From positions 1 through 64,000 of the forward strand of contig NZ_WWCT01000007.1 in assembly GCF_009857605.1 (NCBI RefSeq): a stretch of 64,000 nt of DNA, in the 5' to 3' direction. Below the pieces are notes generated by a model that worked only from the letters and a program-made list of their open reading frames with translations, made no database searches and was not told the origin of the DNA. Position 1 is the first letter of the stretch, and each line of letters opens with the position of its first letter. This document shows positions 1-8,511 of the stretch, piece by piece. The stretch is from Duganella levis. GTDB taxonomy: Bacteria > Pseudomonadota > Gammaproteobacteria > Burkholderiales > Burkholderiaceae_D. The translations under genes were made by a program, and so were the position numbers.

Positions 1-677
1 GCCACAGCGCGCCGCAACTCGAACGCCTGCGCCAGCAGGCCGACGCCAGCCCGGTGCTGCGGCTGGAATTCAGCCGCGTGACGGCGGTGGACGCCGAAGG
101 CTGCACCCTGCTGCTGGCCGCGCTGCGGCAGTTGCAGGCCGGCCAGCGCGAGCTGATCCTGGTGGGGGCGCCGGCACTGGCCGCACTGCTGCGCGGCGGC
201 ATCGCGGTCGGCCGCCGCGACGACGGCGAAGCGCCGTGGCTGCTGCTGCTGGAACTGCTGCAACTGCAAAACAGCGAAAAGGAATTTGAGCACACCGCCA
301 TGGACTATTGCGTGACGTTCGAGGTGTCGCCGCCCTCCTTCGTGGCGCCGCACAAGGTGGCGATGGCGCCGACGCAACACCTGAGCGCCTCGCCCGACCG
401 TTTTATGTTGCCGCCCGTCATAGAACATCAACTTGGCGCTTTACTGCCGGGTATCAGGCAGTATGCTGAACAGTATCCGGCGCTGGTGTTCGACTGCTCG
501 CGCCTGACGCGCATCGACTACCCCAGCGCCATCCAGCTGCACGGCGTGCTGCAGGCGCTGGCCGACGCCGAGCCGGGCCGCAAGATCGCCTTCCGCGACG
601 TCAATCACCTGGCCACTGCGCTGTTGCGCTTGCTGGGTTATGCATCCCTGGCAAGAATCTATCCCCACAAGTATTAA
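1..677 (+). CDS. STAS-domain protein, 5' truncated by the window edge
   Basis: The reading frame is open from base 3 with no credible start, so the gene begins upstream of the window. Two segments (about residues 20-60 and 125-200 of the visible part) have the beta-alpha pattern of STAS domains, including VTAVDAEGCTLLLAAL and LVFDCSRLTRIDYPSAIQLHGVL; the second has the usual 'D-C-S' strand end followed by an inter-domain helix. STAS domains of this kind act as anti-sigma-factor antagonists or in similar partner-switching. Because only part is visible, other domains may exist upstream. It is followed after 69 bp by hslV, a neighbour pairing often seen in Burkholderiales. Confidence 0.75.
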   Translation, partial: HSAPQLERLRQQADASPVLRLEFSRVTAVDAEGCTLLLAALRQLQAGQRELILVGAPALAALLRGGIAVGRRDDGEAPWLLLLELLQLQNSEKEFEHTAMDYCVTFEVSPPSFVAPHKVAMAPTQHLSASPDRFMLPPVIEHQLGALLPGIRQYAEQYPALVFDCSRLTRIDYPSAIQLHGVLQALADAEPGRKIAFRDVNHLATALLRLLGYASLARIYPHKY

Positions 678-746
678 CTTGCATTTCGCGTTCCCGGCCC
701 CACTTTTTGGTCTTGAAGCAGTCTGCATCATTACTTTGAGGTAACT

Positions 747-1289
747 ATGGAACAATTTCACGGCACCACCATCCTGTGCGTGCGCCGCGGCAAGGAAGTC
801 GCGCTGGGCGGCGACGGCCAGGTTACGCTGGGCAATATCGTCATGAAGGGCACGGCCCGCAAAGTGCGCAAGATCTACCAGGGCAAAGTCCTGGTCGGCT
901 TCGCCGGCGGCACCGCCGACGCCTTCACCCTGCTCGACCGTTTTGAAGGCAAGCTGGAAAAACACCAGGGCAACCTGCTGCGCGCCTCGGTCGAACTGGC
1001 CAAGGACTGGCGCACCGACCGCGTCCTGCGCCGCCTGGAAGCCATGCTGCTGGTGGCCGACAGCGAATCGACGCTGGTGATCACCGGTAACGGCGACGTG
1101 CTGGAACCGGAAGACGGCGTCGGCGCCATCGGCTCCGGCGGCACCTACGCCCAATCGGCCGCCAAGGCGCTGGTGGAGAACACGGAACTGTCGCCGGCGG
1201 AAGTCGTCAAAAAGTCACTGACCATCGCCGGTGAGCTGTGCATCTACACCAATCTGAACCACATCATCGAAACACTGGATCCAGCATGA
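747..1289 (+). CDS. hslV: ATP-dependent protease proteolytic subunit HslV
   Basis: The product is the threonine peptidase of the HslUV (ClpYQ) cytoplasmic protease. The N terminus [15 protein letters not shown] aligns with the E. coli TTIVSVRR start, so the catalytic threonine is Thr7 after removal of a six-residue leader MEQFHG; E. coli carries only Met there. Family blocks such as [10 protein letters not shown] and [11 protein letters not shown] are intact. The length of 180 aa is normal. The stop codon overlaps the hslU start (ATGA), which indicates translational coupling of the two subunits. GGTAAC lies about 4 bp upstream of the ATG and the whole looks functional. Confidence 0.97.
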   Translation: MEQFHGTTILCVRRGKEVALGGDGQVTLGNIVMKGTARKVRKIYQGKVLVGFAGGTADAFTLLDRFEGKLEKHQGNLLRASVELAKDWRTDRVLRRLEAMLLVADSESTLVITGNGDVLEPEDGVGAIGSGGTYAQSAAKALVENTELSPAEVVKKSLTIAGELCIYTNLNHIIETLDPA

Positions 1290-2626
1290 ACATGACTCCA
1301 CAGGAAATCGTCGGCGAACTCGACAAGCACGTGGTTGGCCAGGGCAAGGCCAAGAAGGCAGTCGCCATCGCCTTGCGCAACCGCTGGCGCCGTCAGCAGG
1401 TGGAAGAACCGCTGCGCCATGAGATCACGCCGAAAAACATCCTGATGATCGGCCCGACCGGCGTCGGCAAGACCGAGATCGCGCGCCGCCTGGCCAAGCT
1501 GGCCGATGCGCCGTTCATCAAGATCGAAGCCACCAAGTTCACCGAAGTGGGCTACGTCGGCCGCGACGTCGACACCATCATCCGCGACCTGATCGACATC
1601 GGCGTCAAGCAGACCCGCCAGGCCGAGATGGCCAAGGTGCGCGCGCGCGCCGAAGACGCCGCCGAAGACCGCGTGCTGGACATCCTGCTGCCGCCGGCGC
1701 GCGATTTCGGCTTTACGCCGCCGAACGCCACCGCCGAAACGCCGAAGGACGACAGCACCCGCCAGACTTTCCGCAAACGTCTGCGCGAAGGCGAACTGGA
1801 CGACAAAGAAATCGAGATCGAACTGGCCGAGGCCGGCCCGCAGATGGAAATCATGGCGCCGCCGGGCATGGAAGAAATGACCGAGCAGATCAAGTCGATG
1901 TTCTCCGGCATCGGCGCGCAGCGCAAGAAAGCGCGCAAGGTCAAGATCAAGGAAGCGATGAAGTTCCTGGTCGACGAGGAAGCCGCCAAGCTGATCAACG
2001 AAGACGAGATGAAGCAGAAGGCCATCCAGAACGTCGAGCAGAACGGCATCGTGTTCCTCGATGAGATCGACAAGATCGCCTCGCGCTCGGAAGTGGGCGG
2101 CGCCGACGTCTCGCGCGCCGGCGTGCAGCGCGACCTGCTGCCGCTGGTGGAAGGCACCACCGTCAACACCAAGTACGGCATGATCAAGACAGATCACATC
2201 CTGTTTATTGCCTCGGGCGCCTTCCATCTGGCCAAGCCGTCGGATCTGATTCCCGAGCTGCAAGGCCGCTTCCCGATCCGGGTAGAACTGGAGTCGCTGT
2301 CGATCGCCGACTTCGAACGCATCCTGACCAGCACCGACGCCTGCCTGACCAAGCAGTACGAAGCGCTGCTGGCGACCGAAGACGTCAAGCTGGAGTTTGC
2401 ACAGGAAGGCATCACCCGCCTGGCGGAGATTGCCTACTCGGTCAACGAGCGCACCGAAAACATCGGCGCCCGCCGCCTGTACACGGTGATGGAAAAACTG
2501 CTGGAAGAACTGTCCTTCACGGCCAGCGGCGACAGCGGCAAAACCATCGTGGTCGATGCCGCTTATGTGAACGAGCGTCTGGATGCGCTGGCGGTCAACG
2601 AAGACCTGTCGCGCTACGTGTTGTAA
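1286..2626 (+). CDS. hslU: HslUV ATPase subunit HslU
   Basis: This is the AAA+ unfoldase that feeds substrates into HslV. Walker [10 protein letters not shown] lies near residue 55, Walker B is IVFLDEIDK, and the arginine-finger and sensor region follows with GRFPIRVEL and the sensor-2 block [13 protein letters not shown]. The central I-domain is present between them. The start at 1286 (MNMTPQEIV) gives 446 aa, close to the E. coli length of 443, and overlaps the hslV stop. An in-frame ATG 48 bp upstream lies inside hslV and is rejected as the start. The C terminus ends DLSRYVL, the usual HslU tail that docks into HslV. Confidence 0.97.
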   Translation: MNMTPQEIVGELDKHVVGQGKAKKAVAIALRNRWRRQQVEEPLRHEITPKNILMIGPTGVGKTEIARRLAKLADAPFIKIEATKFTEVGYVGRDVDTIIRDLIDIGVKQTRQAEMAKVRARAEDAAEDRVLDILLPPARDFGFTPPNATAETPKDDSTRQTFRKRLREGELDDKEIEIELAEAGPQMEIMAPPGMEEMTEQIKSMFSGIGAQRKKARKVKIKEAMKFLVDEEAAKLINEDEMKQKAIQNVEQNGIVFLDEIDKIASRSEVGGADVSRAGVQRDLLPLVEGTTVNTKYGMIKTDHILFIASGAFHLAKPSDLIPELQGRFPIRVELESLSIADFERILTSTDACLTKQYEALLATEDVKLEFAQEGITRLAEIAYSVNERTENIGARRLYTVMEKLLEELSFTASGDSGKTIVVDAAYVNERLDALAVNEDLSRYVL

Positions 2627-2634
2627 CAACCCTT

Positions 2635-2660
2635 AGCGGGCGCCGGTCGTGGCGCCCGCT
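2635..2660. terminator. Hairpin between convergent hslU and barrel-protein genes
   Basis: A perfect 10-bp stem (AGCGGGCGCC / GGCGCCCGCT) with a 6-nt loop begins 9 bp after the hslU stop and ends 13 bp before the stop of the opposite-strand gene. No long T-run follows on either strand, so it may stall or protect transcripts from both sides instead of being a classical intrinsic terminator. Confidence 0.55.
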
Positions 2661-2672
2661 CTCAGGTTATCC

Positions 2673-3239
2673 TCAGAAGCCGACCGAGACGCCGGTCGAC
2701 AGCATCGCGTGATCGGTGGTCTCCTTGTAGCCGATCTTGACCTGTGTGTATCCCACATCCGCCCGCAGCCTGATGTTGTCGCTCAGCGCATAGGACGCGC
2801 CGAGGCTGGCCAGCGGCGCTACCTTGGTATAAGTGCTCGCATACGCGCTACCCGGCACGCGCACATTGGCATGGTTGTACGCTACGCCCAGCCGTCCCGC
2901 GATCGCGACCTGGTCGCTCACGTTCAGCGTCGGCGCCCAAGCCAGGGCGCTGCCATCCACCCGCACTTCGCGCGGGGTGACGTAGCCGGACCAGCTCGTG
3001 TCTGCACGGAAGTGCAGCTTGTAGAGCTGGGCCTCGGCCGCGTTGACCAGCTCCATGCCGAACACCTGCGCGCTCCCCAGCTGATAGCCGAGATAGACGC
3101 GGCCATTGCCGCCGTCCTGCTTGTAATTGCCGCCCAGGCCGGCATCGGCGCCGATGTAATACGGCGAAGCTTCCTGGGCGCCGGCGCTGAAGGCGGCCAG
3201 CAACATCAAGCCACATGAGAGTTTCAATGTAGAAGACAT
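2673..3239 (-). CDS. Small outer-membrane beta-barrel protein
   Basis: A 20-residue signal peptide (MSSTLKLSCGLMLLAAFSAG, cleavage near AGA-QE) precedes about 165 residues of alternating hydrophobic and polar strands with frequent aromatic girdle residues (YYIGADAGLGG, GRVYLGYQLG). The protein ends in VGF, the C-terminal phenylalanine typical of BAM substrates. Its size suits an eight-stranded OmpA/OmpW-like barrel. I cannot assign a specific family or ligand. It is divergently transcribed from the HTH gene at 3408, whose product may regulate it, because the shared intergenic region contains a palindromic operator. Confidence 0.75.
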   Translation of the reverse strand: MSSTLKLSCGLMLLAAFSAGAQEASPYYIGADAGLGGNYKQDGGNGRVYLGYQLGSAQVFGMELVNAAEAQLYKLHFRADTSWSGYVTPREVRVDGSALAWAPTLNVSDQVAIAGRLGVAYNHANVRVPGSAYASTYTKVAPLASLGASYALSDNIRLRADVGYTQVKIGYKETTDHAMLSTGVSVGF

Positions 3240-3365
3240 GTTTTCCCTTACTTTGAGGTGAGTCCTGAGGTCGCCCCTTCTACGAGGGGCGACGCATTGC
3301 AGTGTGCTTCACGATGGTGCAATGTACTAATGGATTATTCCAAGCGCTGGTTTTCACACCGGCGA

Positions 3366-3382
3366 GTATCGTGTTACGATAC
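3366..3382. promoter_or_regulatory. Palindromic operator upstream of HTH regulator
   Basis: GTATCGT-gtt-ACGATAC is a perfect 7-bp inverted repeat with 3-nt spacing, 25 bp before the ATG at 3408. It lies in the divergent region between the barrel protein and the HTH gene. This geometry suits a dimeric HTH repressor, so autoregulation by the downstream gene product is the simplest inference. Confidence 0.6.
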
Positions 3383-3407
3383 CTTGTTATCTTTGCAAGG
3401 CGAAAAT

Positions 3408-4154
3408 ATGAGTTCACCTGAATTGCTGTTGCAAGTGCTGCGCACGCAGATGCGGGCGGCGGGCGTCACCTACAAAGTGCTGGCGGAACGGATCTCGATG
3501 AGCGAGTCCAGCGTCAAGCGCATGTTCGGCCAGCAGGACATGTCGCTGTCGCGGCTGGCGCAGATCTGCAAGGCCGCCAGCATCCCGATGGAAGACGTGT
3601 TGCGTGGCGCCGCCGACGCCACGCCGCAATCGGACAGCCTGACGCTGCCGCAGGAAAAGTCGATGCTGGCCAATCCCCATCTGTTGCTGATGGCGATCTG
3701 CTGCCTCGGTCACTGGACGCTGGAACAGGTGCTGGAAACCTACGATCTGACCGAACCCGAATGCATCATGCTGCTGGCCGAGCTGGACCGCCTGGGCCTG
3801 ATCGAACTCAAGCCGCTGAACCGCTACCGCCTGCGCGTGTCGAACGCCTTCCGCTGGCTGCCGGACGGCCCGGTGCAGCAGTTCTTCCGCGAGCACGCGG
3901 TGGACGACTACTTCAGCGGCAGCTTCAACGGCGCCGGCGAAACGCTGCTGTGCCTGCCGGCGCGGCTGTCGCAGCCGAGCGCGCTGGAACTGGTCGGCCG
4001 CATCCAGCAACTGGCCGGTGAACTGGCGCGCCTGCATCAGGGCGACCGCCGCCTGGCGCCAACCGAACGCGATGGTTTTACATTGCTGGTAGGATTCCGT
4101 TCCTGGGAATTCGCAGCGTTCACCGCGCTGCGCCGTACAGCACCATCCAAATAG
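3408..4154 (+). CDS. XRE-type helix-turn-helix transcriptional regulator
   Basis: The N-terminal 65 residues carry a Cro/CI HTH: VTYKVLAERISMSESSVKRMFGQQDMSLSRLAQICKAASIPMEDVL, with the turn between ISMSE and SSVKRMF. The rest (about residues 85-248) includes a winged-helix-like piece (LTEPECIMLLAELDRLGLIELKPLNRYRL), which suggests a second DNA-binding or dimerisation module. The start at 3408 has AAGGCG upstream; a longer frame from 3258 would run through the palindromic operator and is rejected. No ligand domain is recognisable. The downstream small membrane gene begins 5 bp after its stop, so they are probably cotranscribed. Confidence 0.8.
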   Translation: MSSPELLLQVLRTQMRAAGVTYKVLAERISMSESSVKRMFGQQDMSLSRLAQICKAASIPMEDVLRGAADATPQSDSLTLPQEKSMLANPHLLLMAICCLGHWTLEQVLETYDLTEPECIMLLAELDRLGLIELKPLNRYRLRVSNAFRWLPDGPVQQFFREHAVDDYFSGSFNGAGETLLCLPARLSQPSALELVGRIQQLAGELARLHQGDRRLAPTERDGFTLLVGFRSWEFAAFTALRRTAPSK

Positions 4155-4159
4155 ACCGC

Positions 4160-4390
4160 ATGAAAATCGCAACCATCATCAGCCTGGCCGGCACCGTCAC
4201 CTGTTCCGGCGTCTTCACCGCACAAAAACAATGGATGATGGCGGCCGCCTTCATCTGCATGACCATCTACACCTTGCTGGACCGCGTGATCCACCTCGGC
4301 TTCATTCCGCCGCTGGTGGTCACCGCCTTTCCGGTGGTGGCGCTGGTGCTGGTGCTGTACGAAGTGCTGCGCAAGGTCGTGGCCAAATAA
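4160..4390 (+). CDS. Small two-helix membrane protein
   Basis: This 76-residue protein has two hydrophobic helices, about residues 5-36 and 47-68 (PPLVVTAFPVVALVLVLYEVL), and a basic C terminus RKVVAK. It starts 5 bp after the HTH gene, which suggests a two-gene operon. No family is recognised and no function is proposed. Its codon use resembles its neighbours, which supports a real gene. It is convergent with the patatin gene, whose stop lies 3 bp away. Confidence 0.6.
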   Translation: MKIATIISLAGTVTCSGVFTAQKQWMMAAAFICMTIYTLLDRVIHLGFIPPLVVTAFPVVALVLVLYEVLRKVVAK

Positions 4391-4393
4391 CCG

Positions 4394-6637
4394 CTACCAG
4401 ATAGGGCCGAGGAACAGATAGGCGCTGCTGTTGCCGCCCTTGGTGGTGCCGGCGCCAAAGTACAGCGGCCCGAAACGCGTGTCGACGGCGATAAAGCCGC
4501 TGGCAGCATTCTTCAGCTTACCCCAGTGCAGCGGGTCGGTCGGGCTATACGCGCCGCCGGCTTCCAGCGAGAAGCCGAGCCGCACATCACCACCCAGCGC
4601 GGCCGGCATGGCGCCGATGCTGCGCGCCATCACCACCCGTCCCAGCACCGTGCGGCTGCCCACCACCGACTCCGGCGTGGTGCCGGACAAGCGCAGGAAA
4701 CCACCCAGATTATTCTCCGCCGCGCCGCCCTGGCTGCGCGCCCATTCGGCATACACATGGCCCGCCCAGCGGCCGACGTGGAAGGCTTCCAGGCCTTTCA
4801 CCTGCTGTTGCGCCGGCACCGCCGCCGCCGCGTCGTTGGCATGCAAGGCGCGCTGCCAATCCAGGCTGAACAAGGTGCCGCGCGTGGGGAAGGCGATCGT
4901 ATCCAGCGTATCGACGTTGAAGCTCAGCGTCTGCACTGTCTGCGACACATACTGCTTGGTCAAATCCTCGGGGATCGTGTAGTGGGCATTGCTGTTGGTG
5001 CGCGCCACCGTGTAACGCAGGTCGCCCCAGCGGCCCAGCTGCCGTCCCAGCGCGATCTGGCCCGAGGTGTAGTCATAGGCGTAGCGCGCCTGCCGCAAGC
5101 CGTTGTTGTTGAAGATGTCGGTGGCGCCGGACGCAAACTCCAGCGTCGGCGCCGCATACCACTGCGATCCCGCGCCCAGCGGTTGCCAGAACTGGGTGCT
5201 CAGCACACGCGCCGTGCCCACGCGCGCCGTGGTGCGCAGCTCCGCGCCCCAGTCGTTCAGCGACGACAGCACATGCAGCGCCTTGATCTCGAAGGCGTTG
5301 TTCTCGCTGAAGTCACTATTCAGCTCCAGGCCCACGCGCAGGCGGCTGTGCGCCCATTCGGCTTCGGTGGGCTTGATGAGCACACTGCGGCCGCTCTCGT
5401 CGTCGCGCACCTCGGTTTCCACGCGCGCCAGGTCGCCGCGTCCAAACAGCTGGTTGCCGGCGGCCGTCGCCTGCTCGCCGGTGACCATCTGACCGATCTT
5501 CAGGCCCGATTGCACCTCCAGCTCCTTTGGATTGATGCGGCCACTCGGTGCCACTTCCAGCTTGGTCAGCAGCACCGGCTGGTCGATCGCCACCGGCGCC
5601 GACAGGCGCTTCACCTCATACGCCGCATACTGCGCTTCCGGCAAGGCCAGCTTGACCAGCTTCTCGCTCATCGCCCGTACCGCCGCCTCGCCCTCTTTCA
5701 TGGCGCGGTCGTAGCGGCCAAAATCGAGGAAGCCGATGCCGCCCAGGTTCGGCTGCACCAGGATATCGTTGGGGCGCAGCTCCTTCAGCGAACGCTGAAC
5801 GTTTTGCTCGGTGAGGATTTGCAGCATCTGCTGCGCCACGCTGACCGCGCTGACCAGTTCCTTCTCCGGCGCCAGCGGCGTGCCGACGTTGACGGCGATG
5901 ATGATGTCCGCGCCCATTTCGCGCGCCACGTCCACCGGCAGGTTGCGCACCAGGCCACCGTCCACCAGCAGGCGCTGATTGACGCGCACCGGCGCAAACA
6001 CGCCCGGCACCGCCAGCGAGGCGCGCATCGCCAGGAACAGCGGCGCGTCGCTCAGTTCCACCAGTTCGCCCGTCACCAGGTCGGAGGCGACCGAGCGGAA
6101 AGGCAGTTGCAGCAGGTTGGCCGGCTTGTCGCGCGTGCCGGATGGCAGGATGCTGGTCAGCGCCAGTTCCAGCGCCTCGTTGCCGGCGGCGGCCGGCGGC
6201 AGCGAGACGCCGTCTTCATGCACGCCGAATTCAATCCGCGATGGCAGCAGCAGGTCTTCCTCGCGGCGGCGATAAATCAGTTCATCGCGCGGCGGACGGT
6301 CGGCCACCACCGCGTTCCAGTCGGTGCGGCGCACCAGCAGCTCCAGCTGCTCGACCGAGCTGCCGGCCGCATAGGCGCCACCGACCACGCTGCCCATGCT
6401 GGTGCCGACCACGAAGTCCACCGGAATGCGCAGCTCCTGCAAGGCGCGCAGCACGCCGATATGCGCAAAGCCGCGCGCGCCACCGCCGGAAAGCACCAGT
6501 GCGATTTTCGGGCGCGGCTTGATGCTGGCGTCCGGCGCGATGGAGGTCGCGTTGGGTTGCTGCGGCGCCGGTGCAGCTGCGGCAGACAAGAAAAAGCCGC
6601 AGCATAAAGCTGCGGCCAGAGTACGGATAAAAGCCAT
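4394..6637 (-). CDS. PlpD-like patatin phospholipase, type Vd autotransporter
   Basis: The order is signal peptide (residues 1-22), patatin-like lipase, one POTRA-like segment (about 350-420) and a C-terminal outer-membrane barrel ending in FLGPIW. The lipase has the oxyanion-hole glycines GGGARG (51-56), nucleophile Ser80 in GTSMG and the catalytic Asp226 in DGG, so the Ser-Asp dyad is intact. At 747 aa it matches the size and layout of PlpD of Pseudomonas, the type Vd secretion prototype, which is a surface-displayed or released phospholipase A. It starts 9 bp after the gspC stop with AGGA upstream of the ATG, so it may be cotranscribed with the type II secretion operon although it should not need that system for export. 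Confidence 0.88.
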   Translation of the reverse strand: MAFIRTLAAALCCGFFLSAAAAPAPQQPNATSIAPDASIKPRPKIALVLSGGGARGFAHIGVLRALQELRIPVDFVVGTSMGSVVGGAYAAGSSVEQLELLVRRTDWNAVVADRPPRDELIYRRREEDLLLPSRIEFGVHEDGVSLPPAAAGNEALELALTSILPSGTRDKPANLLQLPFRSVASDLVTGELVELSDAPLFLAMRASLAVPGVFAPVRVNQRLLVDGGLVRNLPVDVAREMGADIIIAVNVGTPLAPEKELVSAVSVAQQMLQILTEQNVQRSLKELRPNDILVQPNLGGIGFLDFGRYDRAMKEGEAAVRAMSEKLVKLALPEAQYAAYEVKRLSAPVAIDQPVLLTKLEVAPSGRINPKELEVQSGLKIGQMVTGEQATAAGNQLFGRGDLARVETEVRDDESGRSVLIKPTEAEWAHSRLRVGLELNSDFSENNAFEIKALHVLSSLNDWGAELRTTARVGTARVLSTQFWQPLGAGSQWYAAPTLEFASGATDIFNNNGLRQARYAYDYTSGQIALGRQLGRWGDLRYTVARTNSNAHYTIPEDLTKQYVSQTVQTLSFNVDTLDTIAFPTRGTLFSLDWQRALHANDAAAAVPAQQQVKGLEAFHVGRWAGHVYAEWARSQGGAAENNLGGFLRLSGTTPESVVGSRTVLGRVVMARSIGAMPAALGGDVRLGFSLEAGGAYSPTDPLHWGKLKNAASGFIAVDTRFGPLYFGAGTTKGGNSSAYLFLGPIW

Positions 6638-6646
6638 GGGCTTGTC

Positions 6647-7255
6647 CTACTGACGATCGTTGGATGGAATGGGTGGAATCCCCATCGGCGCGATGGGCCG
6701 CTGTGCGCCGTTCTGCGGTTGCGCCGGCACCTGGGGCTGCGCCTGCACTGCCGGTTGCGGCATCTGCGGGATTTGCGTCGATGTCGGCTGGATCGGCTGC
6801 ACGCCCGGCTGGGCGATCTGGCCCGGCATGCCCGGCATGACTGCCGGTCCGCTGGACACGCCGATATCGCTCGGCAGGTCGACCCGTTTATTCACGCCGC
6901 CCTCGGACAGGATCACATGCTTGGCGTGTACTTCCTTGACCGTCACGCCCGGCACCACTTCCTTGCCGATGGCGACCGACATCGCCGGCTTGCCGTCCAC
7001 CGCGATGATGGCCGCGCTGTCTTCACCGCGCGCCGCCACCACGCCTTTCAGCTGGTAGTTGCTGACCGCAGCCACCATCACCTGGCCGCCAAACAGCCCC
7101 TTGGCCGCATCGACGTTGACGCCCATCGGTGGCGGTGGCGGCGGCGCGGCGATCGCGCGCTGCTGCGGTTTGAACAACTGCAGTCCCCAATAGGCCAGCG
7201 ATGCGGACAGCAGCACCACGGCGAGAACAGTAACGATTAAGGGCAAACGCTTCAT
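6647..7255 (-). CDS. gspC: Type II secretion inner-membrane protein GspC
   Basis: An N-terminal transmembrane helix (about 5-29) is followed by a proline stretch and the GspC homology-region fold, with pieces such as LKGVVAARGEDSAAIIAVDG and VPGVTVKEVHAKHVIL. This domain contacts the secretin GspD in the periplasm. No PDZ domain is present; the C-terminal 60 residues are Pro/Gln-rich and probably disordered. It is the last gsp gene of the operon. In many Gammaproteobacteria gspC is first, so the terminal position is a feature of this lineage. At 202 aa it is shorter than Pseudomonas-type GspC but plausible. Confidence 0.85.
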   Translation of the reverse strand: MKRLPLIVTVLAVVLLSASLAYWGLQLFKPQQRAIAAPPPPPPMGVNVDAAKGLFGGQVMVAAVSNYQLKGVVAARGEDSAAIIAVDGKPAMSVAIGKEVVPGVTVKEVHAKHVILSEGGVNKRVDLPSDIGVSSGPAVMPGMPGQIAQPGVQPIQPTSTQIPQMPQPAVQAQPQVPAQPQNGAQRPIAPMGIPPIPSNDRQ

Positions 7256-7280
7256 GGTGTCCTTGTTGTATTCCTGACGA

Positions 7281-8501
7281 TCAGCGTACCAGCTGATTGA
7301 TTTCGATAATAGGCATCAGCACCGCCAGCACGATCAGCAGCACCACCACGCCCATGGCGAGGATCAGCACCGGTTCCAGCAGGCCCGCAATCGTCAGGGT
7401 GCGGCGTTCCAGATCGGCTTCCTGCGCGGCGGCGGCGCGGTCCAGCATGGCCGGCAGCTCGCCCGTGATTTCGCCGGCGCGGATCATGTGGATCAGCATC
7501 GGCGGGAAGTGCTTCTGCGCCGACAGCGCGCGCGCCAGGCTCACGCCTTCGCGCACGCCGTCGCTGGCCTCTTCCACCAGTTCCTGCATGGCGAGGTTGT
7601 TGAGCGTATCGCGGCTGGTTTCCAGCGCGCGCAGGATCGGCACGCCGGAGCCGGTGGTAATCGCCAGCGTGCTGGCGAAGCGCGCGGTATTCAGGCTGCG
7701 TTCAAATTTGCCGTACAGCGGCGCGGTCAGCAACCAGGTATGCCAGCGCCGCTTCAGCACCGGATTCTGCAAGGCGCGCCGCCAGCCGAACCAGGCGCCG
7801 ATCAGCGCGATGGCGACGATGATGCCGTAGTGCCGCACGAAGTCCGACACCGCCAGCATGACGATGGTCAGGAACGGCAGCTTCTGCTTGGTATTGGCGA
7901 ACACCGAGACGATCTGCGGCACCACATAGGTCAGCAGGAAGATCACGATGGAAAACGCCACCACCGTGACGATGGCCGGATAGGTGAACGCCAGCTTCAC
8001 CTTCGACATCAGCGCATTGCGGCGCTCGATGTAGTCGGCAAGGCGCGACAGCACGCGCGACAGCTGGCCGATCTGCTCACCCGACGCCACCAGTGCGCGG
8101 TAGATTTCGGCGAAGTCGCGCGGATGGCGTCCCAGCACGGCGGACAGCGAATCGCCGCCGATCACTTCCGAGCGCACCGAGGCGATCAGATCGCGCAGGT
8201 ACGGGCGCTCGGCCTGTTCCAGCAAAGCGGTAAATGCCTGCTCCAGCGGCAGGCCGGCTTCCAGCAAACTGGCCAGCTGGCGCGTGAACAGCGCCAGCTC
8301 GTTCGAGGTCAGGCGCTCACCGAAGCCGCGGCTTTTGGCGGCGCCGGAAGAATCGACCTGCGCGGCGATGGCGTCGACCTTGAGCGGCACCAGTCCCTGC
8401 ACGCGCAACTCGGCGCGCGCCGACCGGGCACTGTCCGAGTTGAGCACACCTTTTTTGGTGGCGCCGCCGGCATCGACGGCTTCATAACGAAATGCTGGCA
8501 T
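7281..8501 (-). CDS. gspF: Type II secretion inner-membrane platform protein GspF
   Basis: The 406-residue protein has two repeated T2SSF helical domains (about 70-190 and 270-400) and three membrane helices (AFTYPAIVTVVAFSIVIFLL near 170, ALIGAWFGW near 220 and the C-terminal ILAMGVVVLLIVLAVLMPI). The N terminus MPAFRYEAVDAGGATKKG is the usual GspF start. GspF is the platform that links the GspE ATPase to pseudopilus assembly. It follows gspE after 10 bp. Confidence 0.95.
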   Translation of the reverse strand: MPAFRYEAVDAGGATKKGVLNSDSARSARAELRVQGLVPLKVDAIAAQVDSSGAAKSRGFGERLTSNELALFTRQLASLLEAGLPLEQAFTALLEQAERPYLRDLIASVRSEVIGGDSLSAVLGRHPRDFAEIYRALVASGEQIGQLSRVLSRLADYIERRNALMSKVKLAFTYPAIVTVVAFSIVIFLLTYVVPQIVSVFANTKQKLPFLTIVMLAVSDFVRHYGIIVAIALIGAWFGWRRALQNPVLKRRWHTWLLTAPLYGKFERSLNTARFASTLAITTGSGVPILRALETSRDTLNNLAMQELVEEASDGVREGVSLARALSAQKHFPPMLIHMIRAGEITGELPAMLDRAAAAQEADLERRTLTIAGLLEPVLILAMGVVVLLIVLAVLMPIIEINQLVR

Positions 8502-8511
8502 GGTTGTTCGC

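Noticed and set aside
1244..2629. Open frame of 461 codons antisense to hslU
   Set aside because: hslU is certain; the antisense frame is a codon-bias artefact with no domain.
4526..6607. Long open frame of 693 codons on the + strand
   Set aside because: It runs antisense to the well-supported patatin gene and its product is Arg/His/Gln-rich low-complexity sequence typical of a GC-rich shadow frame.
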